DNA from: Alphaproteobacteria bacterium
GTDB lineage: Bacteria > Pseudomonadota > Alphaproteobacteria > Rhodobacterales > Rhodobacteraceae
DNA: 34,939 bases
Assembly (NCBI GenBank): GCA_030431935.1
Contig: JAUIIC010000012.1
Span: 1 to 34,939, forward strand
Direction: 5' to 3'
The position numbers and the translations under genes are program-made. The notes below the pieces were generated by a model, which was given only the letters and a program-made list of their open reading frames with translations, did not search any database and was not told where the DNA came from. Positions 8,751 to 16,494 of this stretch are shown piece after piece (positions within the stretch are counted from its first letter, which is position 1; each line of letters opens with the position of its first letter).

Positions 8751-8825
8751 CTGCTCGATAGGTTTCTTGCCTGTATGAAACCTGCCTCAATAACTGAACG
8801 CCGGCCTTGTGCCGGCGTTTTTTTT
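8751..8825 (+). ncRNA. Predicted two-hairpin trans-acting small RNA, about 75 nt
   Basis: A promoter (8716-8744) and a strong intrinsic terminator (8797-8825) enclose about 75 bases with no reading frame, in the 266-base gap between the divergent yejA-like and bdhA genes. The transcript would fold into a first hairpin, AGGTTTC (8760-8766) with GAAACCT (8777-8783), closing a 10-base loop with a UUGCCU core that could serve as seed. A short unpaired linker (CUCAAUAACUG) follows, then the terminator hairpin with a U-tail of the type bound by Hfq. The alternative is a 5' leader with an attenuator for bdhA, whose start codon lies 80 bases beyond the terminator. I do not recognise a named family. 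Confidence 0.55.
8797..8825 (+). terminator. Strong Rho-independent terminator
   Basis: Stem AACGCCGGC (8797-8805), 5-base loop CTTGT, and stem GCCGGCGTT (8811-8819), running into eight consecutive T (8818-8825). Orientation is plus, yet the only protein gene to the left is on the minus strand and starts here. That is the main evidence for a short plus-strand transcript ending at this point. Confidence 0.9.
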
Positions 8826-8904
8826 GGTGCCCGCAACAGGGCCTTGCAGGCCACCGCGCATCCGCAGCATGGTGCCTTCGCGATTGCAGCGAAAGGAATG
8901 CGCC

Positions 8905-9678
8905 ATGACACTTGCGGGCAAGACGGCCGTCATCACCGGGTCGACATCGGGTATCGGGCTGGGGGTGGCCGAGGCGCTGGCGGCGGCGGGCGCGTCGGTG
9001 GTTCTGAACTCTTTCACCGACACCGAGGACGATCATGCGCTGGCCGCCCGAATCGCTGCGGACCACGGGGTGGAGGCGCGCTATGTCCGGGCCGACATGT
9101 CGAAGGGCGCGGACGCGCGTGCGTTGATCGAGGCGGCAGGCGCCTGCGATATCCTGGTGAACAACGCCGGCATCCAGCATGTCGCGCCGGTCGAGACCTT
9201 CCCGATGGACAAGTGGGACGCGATCATCGCGATCAACCTGTCGTCCGCTTTCCACACCACCGCCGCTGCCGTTCCGATGATGCGTGCCGCCGGCTGGGGG
9301 CGGATCGTCAACATCGCCTCGGCGCATGGCCTGCGCGCCTCACCCTACAAGTCGGCCTATATCTCGGCGAAACATGGCGTGATCGGGCTGACCAAGTCGG
9401 TCGCGCTTGAAACCGCGCGGGACCCGATCACGGTCAACGCGGTCTGTCCCGGCTACGTGTTGACGCCGCTGGTCGAGGCGCAGATCCCCGACCAGATGAA
9501 GACCCACGGCATGGACCGCGACACCGTGGTGCGCGAGGTGATGCTGGCCAAGCAGCCGTCCAAGGAATTCGCCACGGTCGAGCAGATCGGGGGCACCGTG
9601 GCCTTCCTGTGTTCCGACGCGGCGGCGCAGATCACCGGCACCACGATAAGCGTGGACGGCGGCTGGACCGCCCAATAG
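8905..9678 (+). CDS. bdhA: D-3-hydroxybutyrate dehydrogenase (SDR family)
   Basis: This 257-residue short-chain dehydrogenase oxidises (R)-3-hydroxybutyrate to acetoacetate with NAD+, a step in polyhydroxybutyrate turnover. Visible: Rossmann motif TGSTSGIGLG (11-20), NNAG (86-89), and the catalytic triad Ser139, Tyr152, Lys156 in NIASAHGLRASPYKSAY. The SAHGL segment, NNAGIQHVAPVE and KQPSKEFATVEQIG near the C-terminus are typical of bacterial 3-hydroxybutyrate dehydrogenases rather than general SDRs. The start at 8905 has the ribosome site AAAGGA eight bases upstream; an upstream in-frame TTG at 8809 overlaps the terminator and is rejected. The patatin gene begins 37 bases downstream, so the two probably share a transcript. 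Confidence 0.93.
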   Translation: MTLAGKTAVITGSTSGIGLGVAEALAAAGASVVLNSFTDTEDDHALAARIAADHGVEARYVRADMSKGADARALIEAAGACDILVNNAGIQHVAPVETFPMDKWDAIIAINLSSAFHTTAAAVPMMRAAGWGRIVNIASAHGLRASPYKSAYISAKHGVIGLTKSVALETARDPITVNAVCPGYVLTPLVEAQIPDQMKTHGMDRDTVVREVMLAKQPSKEFATVEQIGGTVAFLCSDAAAQITGTTISVDGGWTAQ

Positions 9679-9715
9679 GCCCCTCGGGGCCCCGCATCGG
9701 CCTGCACGGGGGACC

Positions 9716-10750
9716 ATGGTCAAGCGCATCAACATCGCGTTGCAGGGCGGGGGCGCGCATGGCGCGTTCACCTGGGGCGTGCTCGACCGGCTGTTGCAGG
9801 ACGAACGGATCGAGATCGCCGCGATTTCGGGCACATCGGCGGGGGCGCTGAACGGCGCCGCGCTGAAATCGGGGCTGCTGCGGGGCGGGCGCGAAGGTGC
9901 GCGGGCGAACCTCGACTGGCTCTGGTCGCAGGTGGGCGCGGTGGGCGACATGCGGCTGTCGGGCTGGATGACGGCGCTGGCACCCGCGCCGGGGCTGGTG
10001 TCGGACGTGTTGGCGAACTCTGTTCCCTTCGCGATGGCCGACACCGCGTCGCGGGTCTTCAGTCCCTATGCCTATGGTCCGTTCTACGTGAACCCGCTGG
10101 AACGGATCGCGCGCCAGTTCCATTATGACGCGGTCTGCGCCGACGAGGGCCCGCGCTTTTACGTCGGCGCGACGAACGTGCGCAGCGGCAAGATCCGGGT
10201 CTTCACCGGCGACGAGATCACCACGGATGCGATCCTGGCCTCGGCCTGCCTGCCGACGCTGTTCAAGGCGGTCGAGATCGAGGATCCGGAGACGGGCACG
10301 ATCGAGGCCTATTGGGATGGCGGCTATTCGGGCAACCCGGCGCTGTTCCCGCTGTTCGATCCCGCACTTCCCGATGACATCCTGGTGGTCAACATCAACC
10401 CGCTGCACCGGGCCGAGGTGCCGATATCCGCCCCGGACATCCAGAACCGCATCAACGAGATCAGCTTCAACGCCTCGCTTCTGCGGGAATTGCGCGCCAT
10501 CGCCTTCGTGCGGCGGCTGATCGCGCAGGGCGTGATCGAGACCGGGGCGATGAAGAACGTGCTGGTGCACATGATCGCCGATGACGCGCTGATGACGATG
10601 CTTTCGGTCGCGACCAAGCTGGTGCCCACGCCCGGCGTCCTCGGCCAGCTGAAGGCGGCGGGTCAGGCGGCGGCGGACCGGTTCATCGACATGCATTTCG
10701 ACAGCCTGAACAAGGTGTCGACCGTCGACCTGGAAGCGATGTTCGGCTGA
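9716..10750 (+). CDS. Patatin-like phospholipase family protein
   Basis: A 344-residue serine hydrolase of the patatin/RssA-like class, using a Ser-Asp dyad. Seen: oxyanion glycine loop LQGGGAHGAF (9-18), nucleophile elbow GTSAG (Ser41), and DGGY with the dyad Asp201. There is no signal peptide. It follows bdhA closely, with ribosome site GGGGGA before the ATG. A role in releasing 3-hydroxybutyrate or fatty acids from storage granules or membranes would suit the neighbour, but this is inference; the natural lipid is unknown. Its stop is only 3 bases from the stop of the convergent DUF502 gene, with no terminator visible between them. Confidence 0.9.
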   Translation: MVKRINIALQGGGAHGAFTWGVLDRLLQDERIEIAAISGTSAGALNGAALKSGLLRGGREGARANLDWLWSQVGAVGDMRLSGWMTALAPAPGLVSDVLANSVPFAMADTASRVFSPYAYGPFYVNPLERIARQFHYDAVCADEGPRFYVGATNVRSGKIRVFTGDEITTDAILASACLPTLFKAVEIEDPETGTIEAYWDGGYSGNPALFPLFDPALPDDILVVNINPLHRAEVPISAPDIQNRINEISFNASLLRELRAIAFVRRLIAQGVIETGAMKNVLVHMIADDALMTMLSVATKLVPTPGVLGQLKAAGQAAADRFIDMHFDSLNKVSTVDLEAMFG

Positions 10751-10753
10751 GGC

Positions 10754-11503
10754 CTATTCGGCCGCGTCCGGAAGCTTCTCGGGCGGCTCTGCCGGGTTCT
10801 TCGAGTTCGGGTAGACGAGGCCCGCCGAGATGACCAGCTTGGCGGCATCCTCGACCCCCATGTCCAGTTCGATCACGTCGCTGCGCGGCACGAACAGAAG
10901 GAAACCGGACGTCGGGTTCGGCGTGGTCGGCAGGAAGACCGAGACCATGTCCGTGTGATCGGCGCCCTCGCGGATACGCTTCTTGATCTCGCCCTTGGCA
11001 CTGGTCGAGATGAAGGCGATGGCCCAGATCCCCCGGCGCGGATATTCCACGAGGCAGGCCTTGTCGAAATTGGTTTCCGACTGGGCAAAGACGGTCTCGG
11101 CGATCTGCTTGAGCCCGTTGTAGACGGATCGCACGACCGGCATCCGGTCGACGATGCCCTCGCCCCAGCGGATCAGCGAACGCCCGATCAGGCCCTTGGC
11201 CATCCAGCCCACAATGATGGTGAAGAGCAGGAACACCACGACGCCCACGCCGCGGATGTTGATCGGCGTATTCTCCCAGCCGAGCAGCGTTTCCAGCAGG
11301 CGGTCGGGACGATAGGGGCCCGGGACGAGCGGCAGCACCACGCCGTCGATCCAGCCGATCACGGTCCAGATCAGCCAGATCGTCAGCCCGATGGGCGCGA
11401 TCACCACGAGACCCGTCAGAAAGCTGTTCCGCAATCCGCTGAGCATGGCACCGCGACGGTGGTGCGGCTCTGGTGTATGAGGGTCGGTCCGGTGTCGTGT
11501 CAT
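10754..11503 (-). CDS. DUF502 family membrane protein
   Basis: A 249-residue protein of the DUF502/COG2928 family. Two transmembrane helices are clear: about residues 28-60 (FLTGLVVIAPIGLTIWLIW and on) and ~88-108 (VVVFLLFTIIVGWMAKG). They are followed by a soluble domain with family-typical RMPVVRSVYNGLKQ and PTTPNPTSGFLLFVP. No biochemical function is established for bacterial members that I can name. The start at 11503 was taken as the longest plausible; Met20 (11446, MLSGLRNSF) is an alternative, since the first 19 residues are polar and His/Arg-rich. It lies 83 bases after psuG on the same strand and may be its third operon gene or have its own promoter in that gap. Confidence 0.88.
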   Translation of the reverse strand: MTRHRTDPHTPEPHHRRGAMLSGLRNSFLTGLVVIAPIGLTIWLIWTVIGWIDGVVLPLVPGPYRPDRLLETLLGWENTPINIRGVGVVVFLLFTIIVGWMAKGLIGRSLIRWGEGIVDRMPVVRSVYNGLKQIAETVFAQSETNFDKACLVEYPRRGIWAIAFISTSAKGEIKKRIREGADHTDMVSVFLPTTPNPTSGFLLFVPRSDVIELDMGVEDAAKLVISAGLVYPNSKNPAEPPEKLPDAAE

Positions 11504-11586
11504 CGCAATGTGTCTGGAAGGGGCACTGGGTGAAGATAGGCGCTTTCAGCGGCGGTCACAATGTCACCTGCATCCCGTGCTGGGCA

Positions 11587-12501
11587 TCAGCGCTGCGGAG
11601 TGCCGATATGTTGCGCGATCTGTGCGCCAAGGCGCGCATTGTTGAGCACCAGTTCGATATTCGCCTCGAGCGAGCGCCCGCCGGTCAGGTCGTAGACACG
11701 CGACAGCAGGAAGGGCGTGACCTCCTTTCCGGTGAGGCCGCGGTCGGCCGCATCCTCCAGCGCCGAGGTGACGGCCATCTCGATCTCGTCGCGCGGGATC
11801 TCGTGCGCGGCCGGGATCGGGTTGGCCACCAGCTGGCCGCCCGGCAGGCCCATGGCGCGACGCGTGCGGTGCGCGGCGGCGATCTGCTGGGGGCTGTCCA
11901 TGCGCAGGGGCGCCTTGAGCCCGGAATCGCGGGACCAGAAGGCGGGAAAGGCGTCCTGCCCGAAGGCGATCACCGGCACGCCCAGCGTTTCCAGGACCTC
12001 GAGCGTCTTGGGCAGGTCGAGGATGGCCTTGGCGCCGGCGGCCACGACCGTCACCGGGGTTTCGGACAGCTCTCGCAGGTCGGCGGAGATGTCGAAGGTG
12101 GTTTCCGCGCCGCGATGCACGCCGCCGATGCCGCCGGTGGCGTGAACCTCGATGCCCGCAAGTCGTGCGGCGATCATCGTGGCCGCGACGGTCAGCGAGC
12201 CGCTGCCCTTCTGGGCGATCACCGCGGCCATGTCGGCGCGTGACAGCTTGGCCACGTTGCGCGCCTTGGCGAGCCGTTCCAGATGCGCCTCTGTCAGGCC
12301 GATGTGCAGAAAGCCGCGCAGGACCGCGCAGGTGGCGGGCACCGCGCCGGCCTTGCGCACCGCGGCCTCGACGGCCTGTGCCGTCTCCAGGTTCTGCGGA
12401 TAGGGCATCCCGTGGGTGATGATCGTGGATTCCAGCGCGACAAGAGGTTGCCCGGCGCGCTGCGCCTCGGCCACTTCCGGGGCATAGATGAGCGGGATCA
12501 T
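11587..12501 (-). CDS. psuG: Pseudouridine-5'-phosphate glycosidase
   Basis: This 304-residue enzyme splits the C-glycosidic bond of pseudouridine 5'-phosphate to give uracil and ribose 5-phosphate, the second step in salvage of pseudouridine from degraded RNA. The family is recognised from LVALESTIITHGMPYPQN near the N-terminus, VGLTEAHLERLA-like spacing, ATGGIGGVHRGAETTFDISADL in the middle (with the active-site Lys in a nearby AAGAKAILDLPKTLE), and NPIPAAHEI near the C-terminus. The start (12501) overlaps the psuK stop as ATGA, giving tight translational coupling. Length matches E. coli PsuG. No pseudouridine transporter gene is adjacent. Confidence 0.95.
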   Translation of the reverse strand: MIPLIYAPEVAEAQRAGQPLVALESTIITHGMPYPQNLETAQAVEAAVRKAGAVPATCAVLRGFLHIGLTEAHLERLAKARNVAKLSRADMAAVIAQKGSGSLTVAATMIAARLAGIEVHATGGIGGVHRGAETTFDISADLRELSETPVTVVAAGAKAILDLPKTLEVLETLGVPVIAFGQDAFPAFWSRDSGLKAPLRMDSPQQIAAAHRTRRAMGLPGGQLVANPIPAAHEIPRDEIEMAVTSALEDAADRGLTGKEVTPFLLSRVYDLTGGRSLEANIELVLNNARLGAQIAQHIGTPQR

Positions 12502-13394
12502 GGGATGACGGTGCCTCCTGAGACATGATGGGCCGCCGCGCGCAGGGCCTGGGACAAGGCCGCCTCGGGCGTCATGCCGTTGCGTTCGGCGACGATATGG
12601 GCGGCCATGAAGCAATCGCCCGCGCCGGTGATCCGGGCGACGGTGACCTTTTGCGGCTGGGCGCTGCACAGCTCTCCATTGGCGGCATGGGTGGCGGCAC
12701 TGGCGCCGTCCGTGACACAGACGGCCGCCGCGCCCGACGAGATCAGCGCGGCGGCGGCCTGCGCCGATCCGGCAAAGTCGCGTCCCGCCAGCAGGCTGGC
12801 CTCGGTCAGGTTGAGGTAGAGCGTTGCGCGGGGGTGCGACAGGAACGGGCCAAGCCGTTCGGCCTTGCCGGGGCTGGCGGGCACCACCCGCAGGTCCGCC
12901 GCCGCGAAGGCCGGGTGGCCCGCGATCTCGGCCAGCAGATCCGCCGTCAGGTTGCCGTCGAGCACGATGGTGCCGGGGTAGGGTGCGTCGGCGCTGCCGA
13001 GCCGCCCGTCGAACAGGGGCGCGAGGATCGCGTCGCCCGCCGCCTCCAGCGAATGGGCATCGGCGATGGCGCCGATCAGCGTGCCCCGATCCTCGACCGC
13101 CATGTAACGGTCGGTGCGCAGCGCGGCGTCCTGGTGGATGAAGGCCGTATTCAGCCCGAGCGTCTCACAGGCCTCGATCAGTGCCGTGGCCTCGGGGTCC
13201 CGGCCAAGCGCTGTCAGCAGCGCCGGCGTCAGGCCGAGCCGGCGCAGCGCCACGGCGACGTTCATCGCCACGCCGCCCGGCTCCTGCCGGATGTGGCCCG
13301 GCACGTCAGAGCCCAGTTGCATCGGGCGGTCCGCGCGGCCGATAACGTCCCAGAGGACCGAGCCGATGCACAGGATGTCGGGCGCGCGCGTCAT
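12498..13394 (-). CDS. psuK: Pseudouridine kinase (PfkB family)
   Basis: A 298-residue sugar/nucleoside kinase of the ribokinase-PfkB fold that would phosphorylate pseudouridine at the 5' position. Signatures: N-terminal ILCIGSVLWDVIGR, substrate-side GGVAMNVAVALRRLG (40-54), and the C-terminal PfkB motif ITGAGDCFMAA with catalytic base Asp260. The PfkB family alone does not fix the substrate; the assignment rests on fusion-like coupling to psuG (4-base ATGA overlap), the arrangement known for psuK-psuG. The start at 13394 has no good ribosome site, so a slightly different start is possible. It is divergent from rpsB, with 219 bases between them. Confidence 0.88.
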   Translation of the reverse strand: MTRAPDILCIGSVLWDVIGRADRPMQLGSDVPGHIRQEPGGVAMNVAVALRRLGLTPALLTALGRDPEATALIEACETLGLNTAFIHQDAALRTDRYMAVEDRGTLIGAIADAHSLEAAGDAILAPLFDGRLGSADAPYPGTIVLDGNLTADLLAEIAGHPAFAAADLRVVPASPGKAERLGPFLSHPRATLYLNLTEASLLAGRDFAGSAQAAAALISSGAAAVCVTDGASAATHAANGELCSAQPQKVTVARITGAGDCFMAAHIVAERNGMTPEAALSQALRAAAHHVSGGTVIP

Positions 13395-13470
13395 ATCGGG
13401 CTTTTGGCAACCAAGTCCCCATCAGGCAAGCGCAATCGCGACGCCATACGCGGGGCAGGCACGGCAGGGC

Positions 13471-13499
13471 TTGCCAAGCGACAGCGGATCGTCTAACCG
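13471..13499 (+). promoter_or_regulatory. Possible rpsB promoter
   Basis: TTGCCA (13471-13476) followed after 17 bases by TAACCG (13494-13499). Position suits a ribosomal-protein promoter with a ~105-nt leader, but the -10 is poor, so this is only a candidate. Confidence 0.3.
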
Positions 13500-13523
13500 A
13501 CCGGCACTTCACAGGCGGGGCTT

Positions 13524-13555
13524 GGGCCCTCGGGGGAGACATCCCCGCTGGGTCC
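13524..13555 (+). promoter_or_regulatory. Leader hairpin upstream of rpsB
   Basis: In the rpsB 5' leader, GGGCCC (13524-13529) can pair with GGGTCC (13550-13555) allowing one G-U. Inside, CGGGG (13531-13535) pairs with CCCCG (13543-13547) around a 7-base loop GAGACAT; the two stems are separated by a small U/CU internal loop. Without a T-run it is not a terminator. S2 is known to repress rpsB-tsf through the leader in E. coli, so a similar S2-binding element is a reasonable guess. Confidence 0.4.
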
Positions 13556-13613
13556 GCCGGTTGAGCAGTTGCTTGAATGGCCCCGCCAAGGCGCAAACCG
13601 GAAAGGACCTTTA

Positions 13614-14417
13614 ATGGCGCTCCCAGAGTTCACTCTGCGTCAGCTTCTTGAAGCTGGCGTTCACTTCGGTCACCAGACCCAGCGGTGGAACCCCCGCATG
13701 GGCGAGTTCATCTATGGCGACCGCAACGGCATTCACATCATCGACCTGACGCAGACCGTCCCGATGCTGGACCAGGCGCTGAAGGTCGTGCGCGACACGG
13801 TGGCCCGTGGCGGGCGCATCCTGTTCGTCGGCACCAAGCGTCAGGCCCAGGGCTCGATCGCCGAAGCCGCCGAGAAATGCGCGCAGTACTACATGAACCA
13901 TCGCTGGCTTGGCGGCACGCTGACCAACTGGAAGACGGTCAGCCAGTCGATCAACCGGCTCAAGGCCATCGACGAGCAGATGGAGCATGGCGCCGAGGGC
14001 CTGACCAAGCGCGAACGTCTGTCGATCGAGCGTGACCGCGAGAAGCTGAACGCCTCGCTGGGCGGTATCCGCGAGATGGGCGGCCTGCCGGACCTGCTGT
14101 TCGTCATCGACGTGAACAAGGAAGACCTGGCCATCGCAGAAGCCAAGAAGCTTGGCATCCCGGTCGTGGCGGTTGTCGATACCAACTGCTCGCCCGATGG
14201 CGTGGACTACATCATTCCCGGCAACGACGACGCGGCCCGGGCCATCTCGCTTTACTGCGACCTGGTGAGCCGCGCGGCGCTGGACGGCATGTCGGCGCAG
14301 CTTGACGCTGCCGGTGTCGACATGGGCGCGCTGGAAGAGGGCCTGGTCGAAGAGGCCGTGGCCGATGAGGGCGAGGCTGCCGAGCCCGCTACCGAAGAGG
14401 CGACGGCCAGCGCCTGA
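13614..14417 (+). CDS. rpsB: 30S ribosomal protein S2
   Basis: A 267-residue component of the small subunit, placed at the head-body junction and assembled late through S1. The N-terminus [20 protein letters not shown], then [23 protein letters not shown]-like sequence, GGTLTNWKT and [11 protein letters not shown], are S2 hallmarks. An alphaproteobacterial acidic tail ([15 protein letters not shown] and on) follows the core. The start at 13614 has GAAAGGAC as ribosome site; the in-frame ATG-like codon at 13569 is too far upstream. tsf follows 86 bases on, the nearly universal rpsB-tsf arrangement. Confidence 0.98.
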   Translation: MALPEFTLRQLLEAGVHFGHQTQRWNPRMGEFIYGDRNGIHIIDLTQTVPMLDQALKVVRDTVARGGRILFVGTKRQAQGSIAEAAEKCAQYYMNHRWLGGTLTNWKTVSQSINRLKAIDEQMEHGAEGLTKRERLSIERDREKLNASLGGIREMGGLPDLLFVIDVNKEDLAIAEAKKLGIPVVAVVDTNCSPDGVDYIIPGNDDAARAISLYCDLVSRAALDGMSAQLDAAGVDMGALEEGLVEEAVADEGEAAEPATEEATASA

Positions 14418-14442
14418 TCGCCTGGCCCAGTGACACGAAAAC

Positions 14443-14482
14443 GATACCCGGCGCGGATAGTCCGCGCCGGACAAAGGGTATC
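14443..14482 (+). promoter_or_regulatory. Long rpsB-tsf intercistronic stem-loop
   Basis: An outer stem GATACCC (14443-14449) with GGGTATC (14476-14482) encloses an inner stem GGCGCGGA (14450-14457) with TCCGCGCC (14461-14468) and a 3-base loop; a 7-base bulge GGACAAA lies on the 3' side. Fifteen pairs without mismatch, ending just before the tsf ribosome site GAGGAG. No T-run follows, so processing, partial attenuation or translational control is more likely than simple termination. Confidence 0.6.
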
Positions 14483-14503
14483 CGAAATCGAGGAGAGCCG
14501 AGA

Positions 14504-15376
14504 ATGGCAATCACCGCTGCACTTGTGAAGGAGCTGCGCGACGCGACCGGCGCGGGCATGATGGACGCCAAGAAGGCGCTGACCGAGACCGATGGCGACA
14601 TGGAAGCCGCCGTGGACTGGCTGCGCACCAAGGGTCTTGCGAAGGCCGCCAAGAAATCGGGCCGCACCGCAGCCGAGGGCCTGGTGGCCGTGGCCATCGA
14701 CGGCGGCACCGGCGTCGCGGTCGAGGTCAACTCGGAAACCGACTTCGTCGCCAAGAACGCAGAGTTCCAGGGCATGGTCGCCGATATCGCCAAGGCCGCA
14801 CTGGGCGCCTCCGACATCGAGGCGCTGGCTGCGGCCGACATCGGCGGCAAGACGGTCGCCGACACGCTGACCGCCAAGATCGCCACCATCGGCGAGAACA
14901 TGTCGCTGCGCCGCATGGCGAAGATCTCGGGTGAGGGGATCGTCAGCTACATCCACAACTCGGCCGGCGACAACATGGGCAAGATCGGCGTTCTCGTCGC
15001 CTACACCGGCGATGCCGGTTTTGCGCGCCAGGTGGCCATGCATATCGCGGCGGCCAATCCTGCATCGCTGTCCGAGGCCGACCTTGATCCCTCCGTCGTG
15101 GAGAAGGAGCGCCAGGTCCAGATCGACATCGCGCGGGAATCGGGCAAGCCCGAGCATGTGATCGAGAAGATGATCGAAGGCCGCATGAAGAAGTTCCTCG
15201 CCGAGGTGACGCTTCTGGGCCAGCAGTTCGTCATCAACCCGGACCTGACCGTATCGGACGCGGCCAAAGAGGCTGGCACCGAGATCAGCGGGTTCGTCCG
15301 GCTCGAAGTGGGCGAGGGCATCGAGAAGGTCGAGGAAGACTTCGCCGCCGAGGTCGCCAAGGCCGCGCAGGGCTGA
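14504..15376 (+). CDS. tsf: Translation elongation factor Ts
   Basis: This 290-residue factor regenerates EF-Tu-GTP by displacing GDP. The N-terminal UBA-like module is complete ([40 protein letters not shown]), followed by the EF-Tu-contacting TDFVAKN (79-85). The two core subdomains and the C-terminal region are present, and the length is normal. The ribosome site GAGGAG lies 8 bases before the ATG. It is transcribed with rpsB, and translation starts just beyond the large intercistronic hairpin. A hairpin terminator separates it from the convergent LuxR-type gene. Confidence 0.98.
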   Translation: MAITAALVKELRDATGAGMMDAKKALTETDGDMEAAVDWLRTKGLAKAAKKSGRTAAEGLVAVAIDGGTGVAVEVNSETDFVAKNAEFQGMVADIAKAALGASDIEALAAADIGGKTVADTLTAKIATIGENMSLRRMAKISGEGIVSYIHNSAGDNMGKIGVLVAYTGDAGFARQVAMHIAAANPASLSEADLDPSVVEKERQVQIDIARESGKPEHVIEKMIEGRMKKFLAEVTLLGQQFVINPDLTVSDAAKEAGTEISGFVRLEVGEGIEKVEEDFAAEVAKAAQG

Positions 15377-15407
15377 CGCCCCGACGCACGCCCCATGCGA
15401 AAGACAG

Positions 15408-15435
15408 GTCACGGGCCATGCAAACGGCCCGTGAC
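15408..15435. terminator. Bidirectional terminator between tsf and the LuxR-type gene
   Basis: A perfect 10-bp stem, GTCACGGGCC with GGCCCGTGAC, closes an 8-base loop (ATGCAAAC) in the 76 bases between convergent stops. No long T-run is present on either strand. Confidence 0.65.
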
Positions 15436-15452
15436 ACATCTGCCGCCAGCAT

Positions 15453-16187
15453 CTAGGCGGAGAGCTGGAAGATCTGGTTCTGCAAGGACGCCTTGAGCAC
15501 GGCCTGCGCCGTCGTGTCCACCCCGAGCGCCTCTCGTGCGAGACGCAGATGCTTTTCCACCGTCGTGGCCGTCAGCCCCATGATCTGGGCGATGTCCTGC
15601 GTCGTCTTCCCGGCGCCGACCCATTCCAGGACCTCGCGCTGGCGGGCCGTCAGCGGGCGGCGGACGGGGTAGGGCAATTGCAGCACGGTCAGGTGCAGCA
15701 CCTGGCACATGGCGGAAATGGTGCGTCCGTCACGCTCCCACAACTCGTCAAGCTCTGCCTGTGAAAGACCCTCGCGCGCGGCCATCGAGATCAGGGCGCG
15801 GGTCATCGGGGAATAGACCGGAAAGCTGATCGTGTAGCCGGCCACGATGCCGAAATCGTGGTTGAACTCCACCGCGGCCCGGGCGCCTTCGGTCATCTCC
15901 TCGGGGGCAATGCTGCCCCAACTGCGCGCGCCGGTGTTCTGCAGAGCCCATTTGTAGAATGGCGCGTGAAGGTAAAGCCGTCGGCCGATATAGCCTTCGA
16001 GATAACCGGCGGGATGGTTGCTGAGGAGCAGGTAATCGTCGGGAGACCCGCGAAGTCCCTGGTCGCCGAAACGGTTGCATGCATATAGCAGTCGGTCGAA
16101 CCCGAAACGAGCCATGGCTTCGCAGTGGATCTTCCATGCGAGGTGTATGTCGTTCGTGCGCGTCAGGCGTTCGACATAGTCAAGCAT
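15453..16187 (-). CDS. LuxR-type regulator with autoinducer-binding domain (LuxR solo)
   Basis: A 244-residue protein with an N-terminal autoinducer-binding-type domain (about 10-165) and a C-terminal LuxR helix-turn-helix (about 175-235: PLTARQREVLEWVGAGKTTQDIAQIMGLT in pieces, then TVEKHLRLAREALGV). No luxI-like synthase occurs in the window. Aligning residues 62-76 (start YLEGYIGRR) by eye to TraR, the Asp that hydrogen-bonds the acyl-homoserine-lactone amide (D70) is Ala, and Trp57 is Tyr, while the following Pro is kept (HAPF). The ligand may therefore be a non-classical signal, or absent. Ribosome site AAGGA precedes the ATG. It is convergent with tsf and has a 307-base non-coding upstream region. 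Confidence 0.88.
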   Translation of the reverse strand: MLDYVERLTRTNDIHLAWKIHCEAMARFGFDRLLYACNRFGDQGLRGSPDDYLLLSNHPAGYLEGYIGRRLYLHAPFYKWALQNTGARSWGSIAPEEMTEGARAAVEFNHDFGIVAGYTISFPVYSPMTRALISMAAREGLSQAELDELWERDGRTISAMCQVLHLTVLQLPYPVRRPLTARQREVLEWVGAGKTTQDIAQIMGLTATTVEKHLRLAREALGVDTTAQAVLKASLQNQIFQLSA

Positions 16188-16494
16188 GTGTGTCCTTCAG
16201 GCAGTCGGATCGAGCGGCTCGCAAGACGTTACACACATTGCCTGGCGCGGGTCGAGATCGCAATCGAGTCAACCTTGCGGGGCATCGCGCCATGCGCATG
16301 GGAAAAGATCCTTCATCCGTTTTTCAGCATTGCCGCGCAGGCACCTGATACGACGAGGGAATTAATGGCAGATTTGCCTTTGGTCTGCGGTCGCGGAGTT
16401 TCTCGTGGGGAAATCATAGTGACTGTGTCTCTGCCGCTGCATATTTAACATAATACTGATTATGCGATTATTGGATCCGCTGTCCGGTGTCCGC
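16188..16494. other. 307-base non-coding stretch upstream of the LuxR-type gene
   Basis: No convincing gene; overlapping small frames here lack ribosome sites and conserved sequence. It is noticeably more AT-rich than its surroundings at 16340-16475. On the minus strand TTGCGA, a 17-base spacer and CAATGT upstream of the LuxR-type ATG form a weak promoter candidate. It also contains the palindrome described separately. Confidence 0.5.
16449..16464. repeat. CATAAT-ACTG-ATTATG palindrome
   Basis: A perfect 6-bp inverted repeat with a 4-base spacer in an AT-rich patch, 31 bases beyond the phoR stop and ~260 bases upstream of the LuxR-type start. It could be an operator or a weak 3'-end hairpin for the phoR transcript. 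Confidence 0.4.

Noticed and set aside
16125-16448. Plus-strand frame of 107 codons across the gap upstream of the LuxR-type gene
   Set aside because: It overlaps the 5' end of that gene in antisense, lacks a ribosome site and resembles nothing known.
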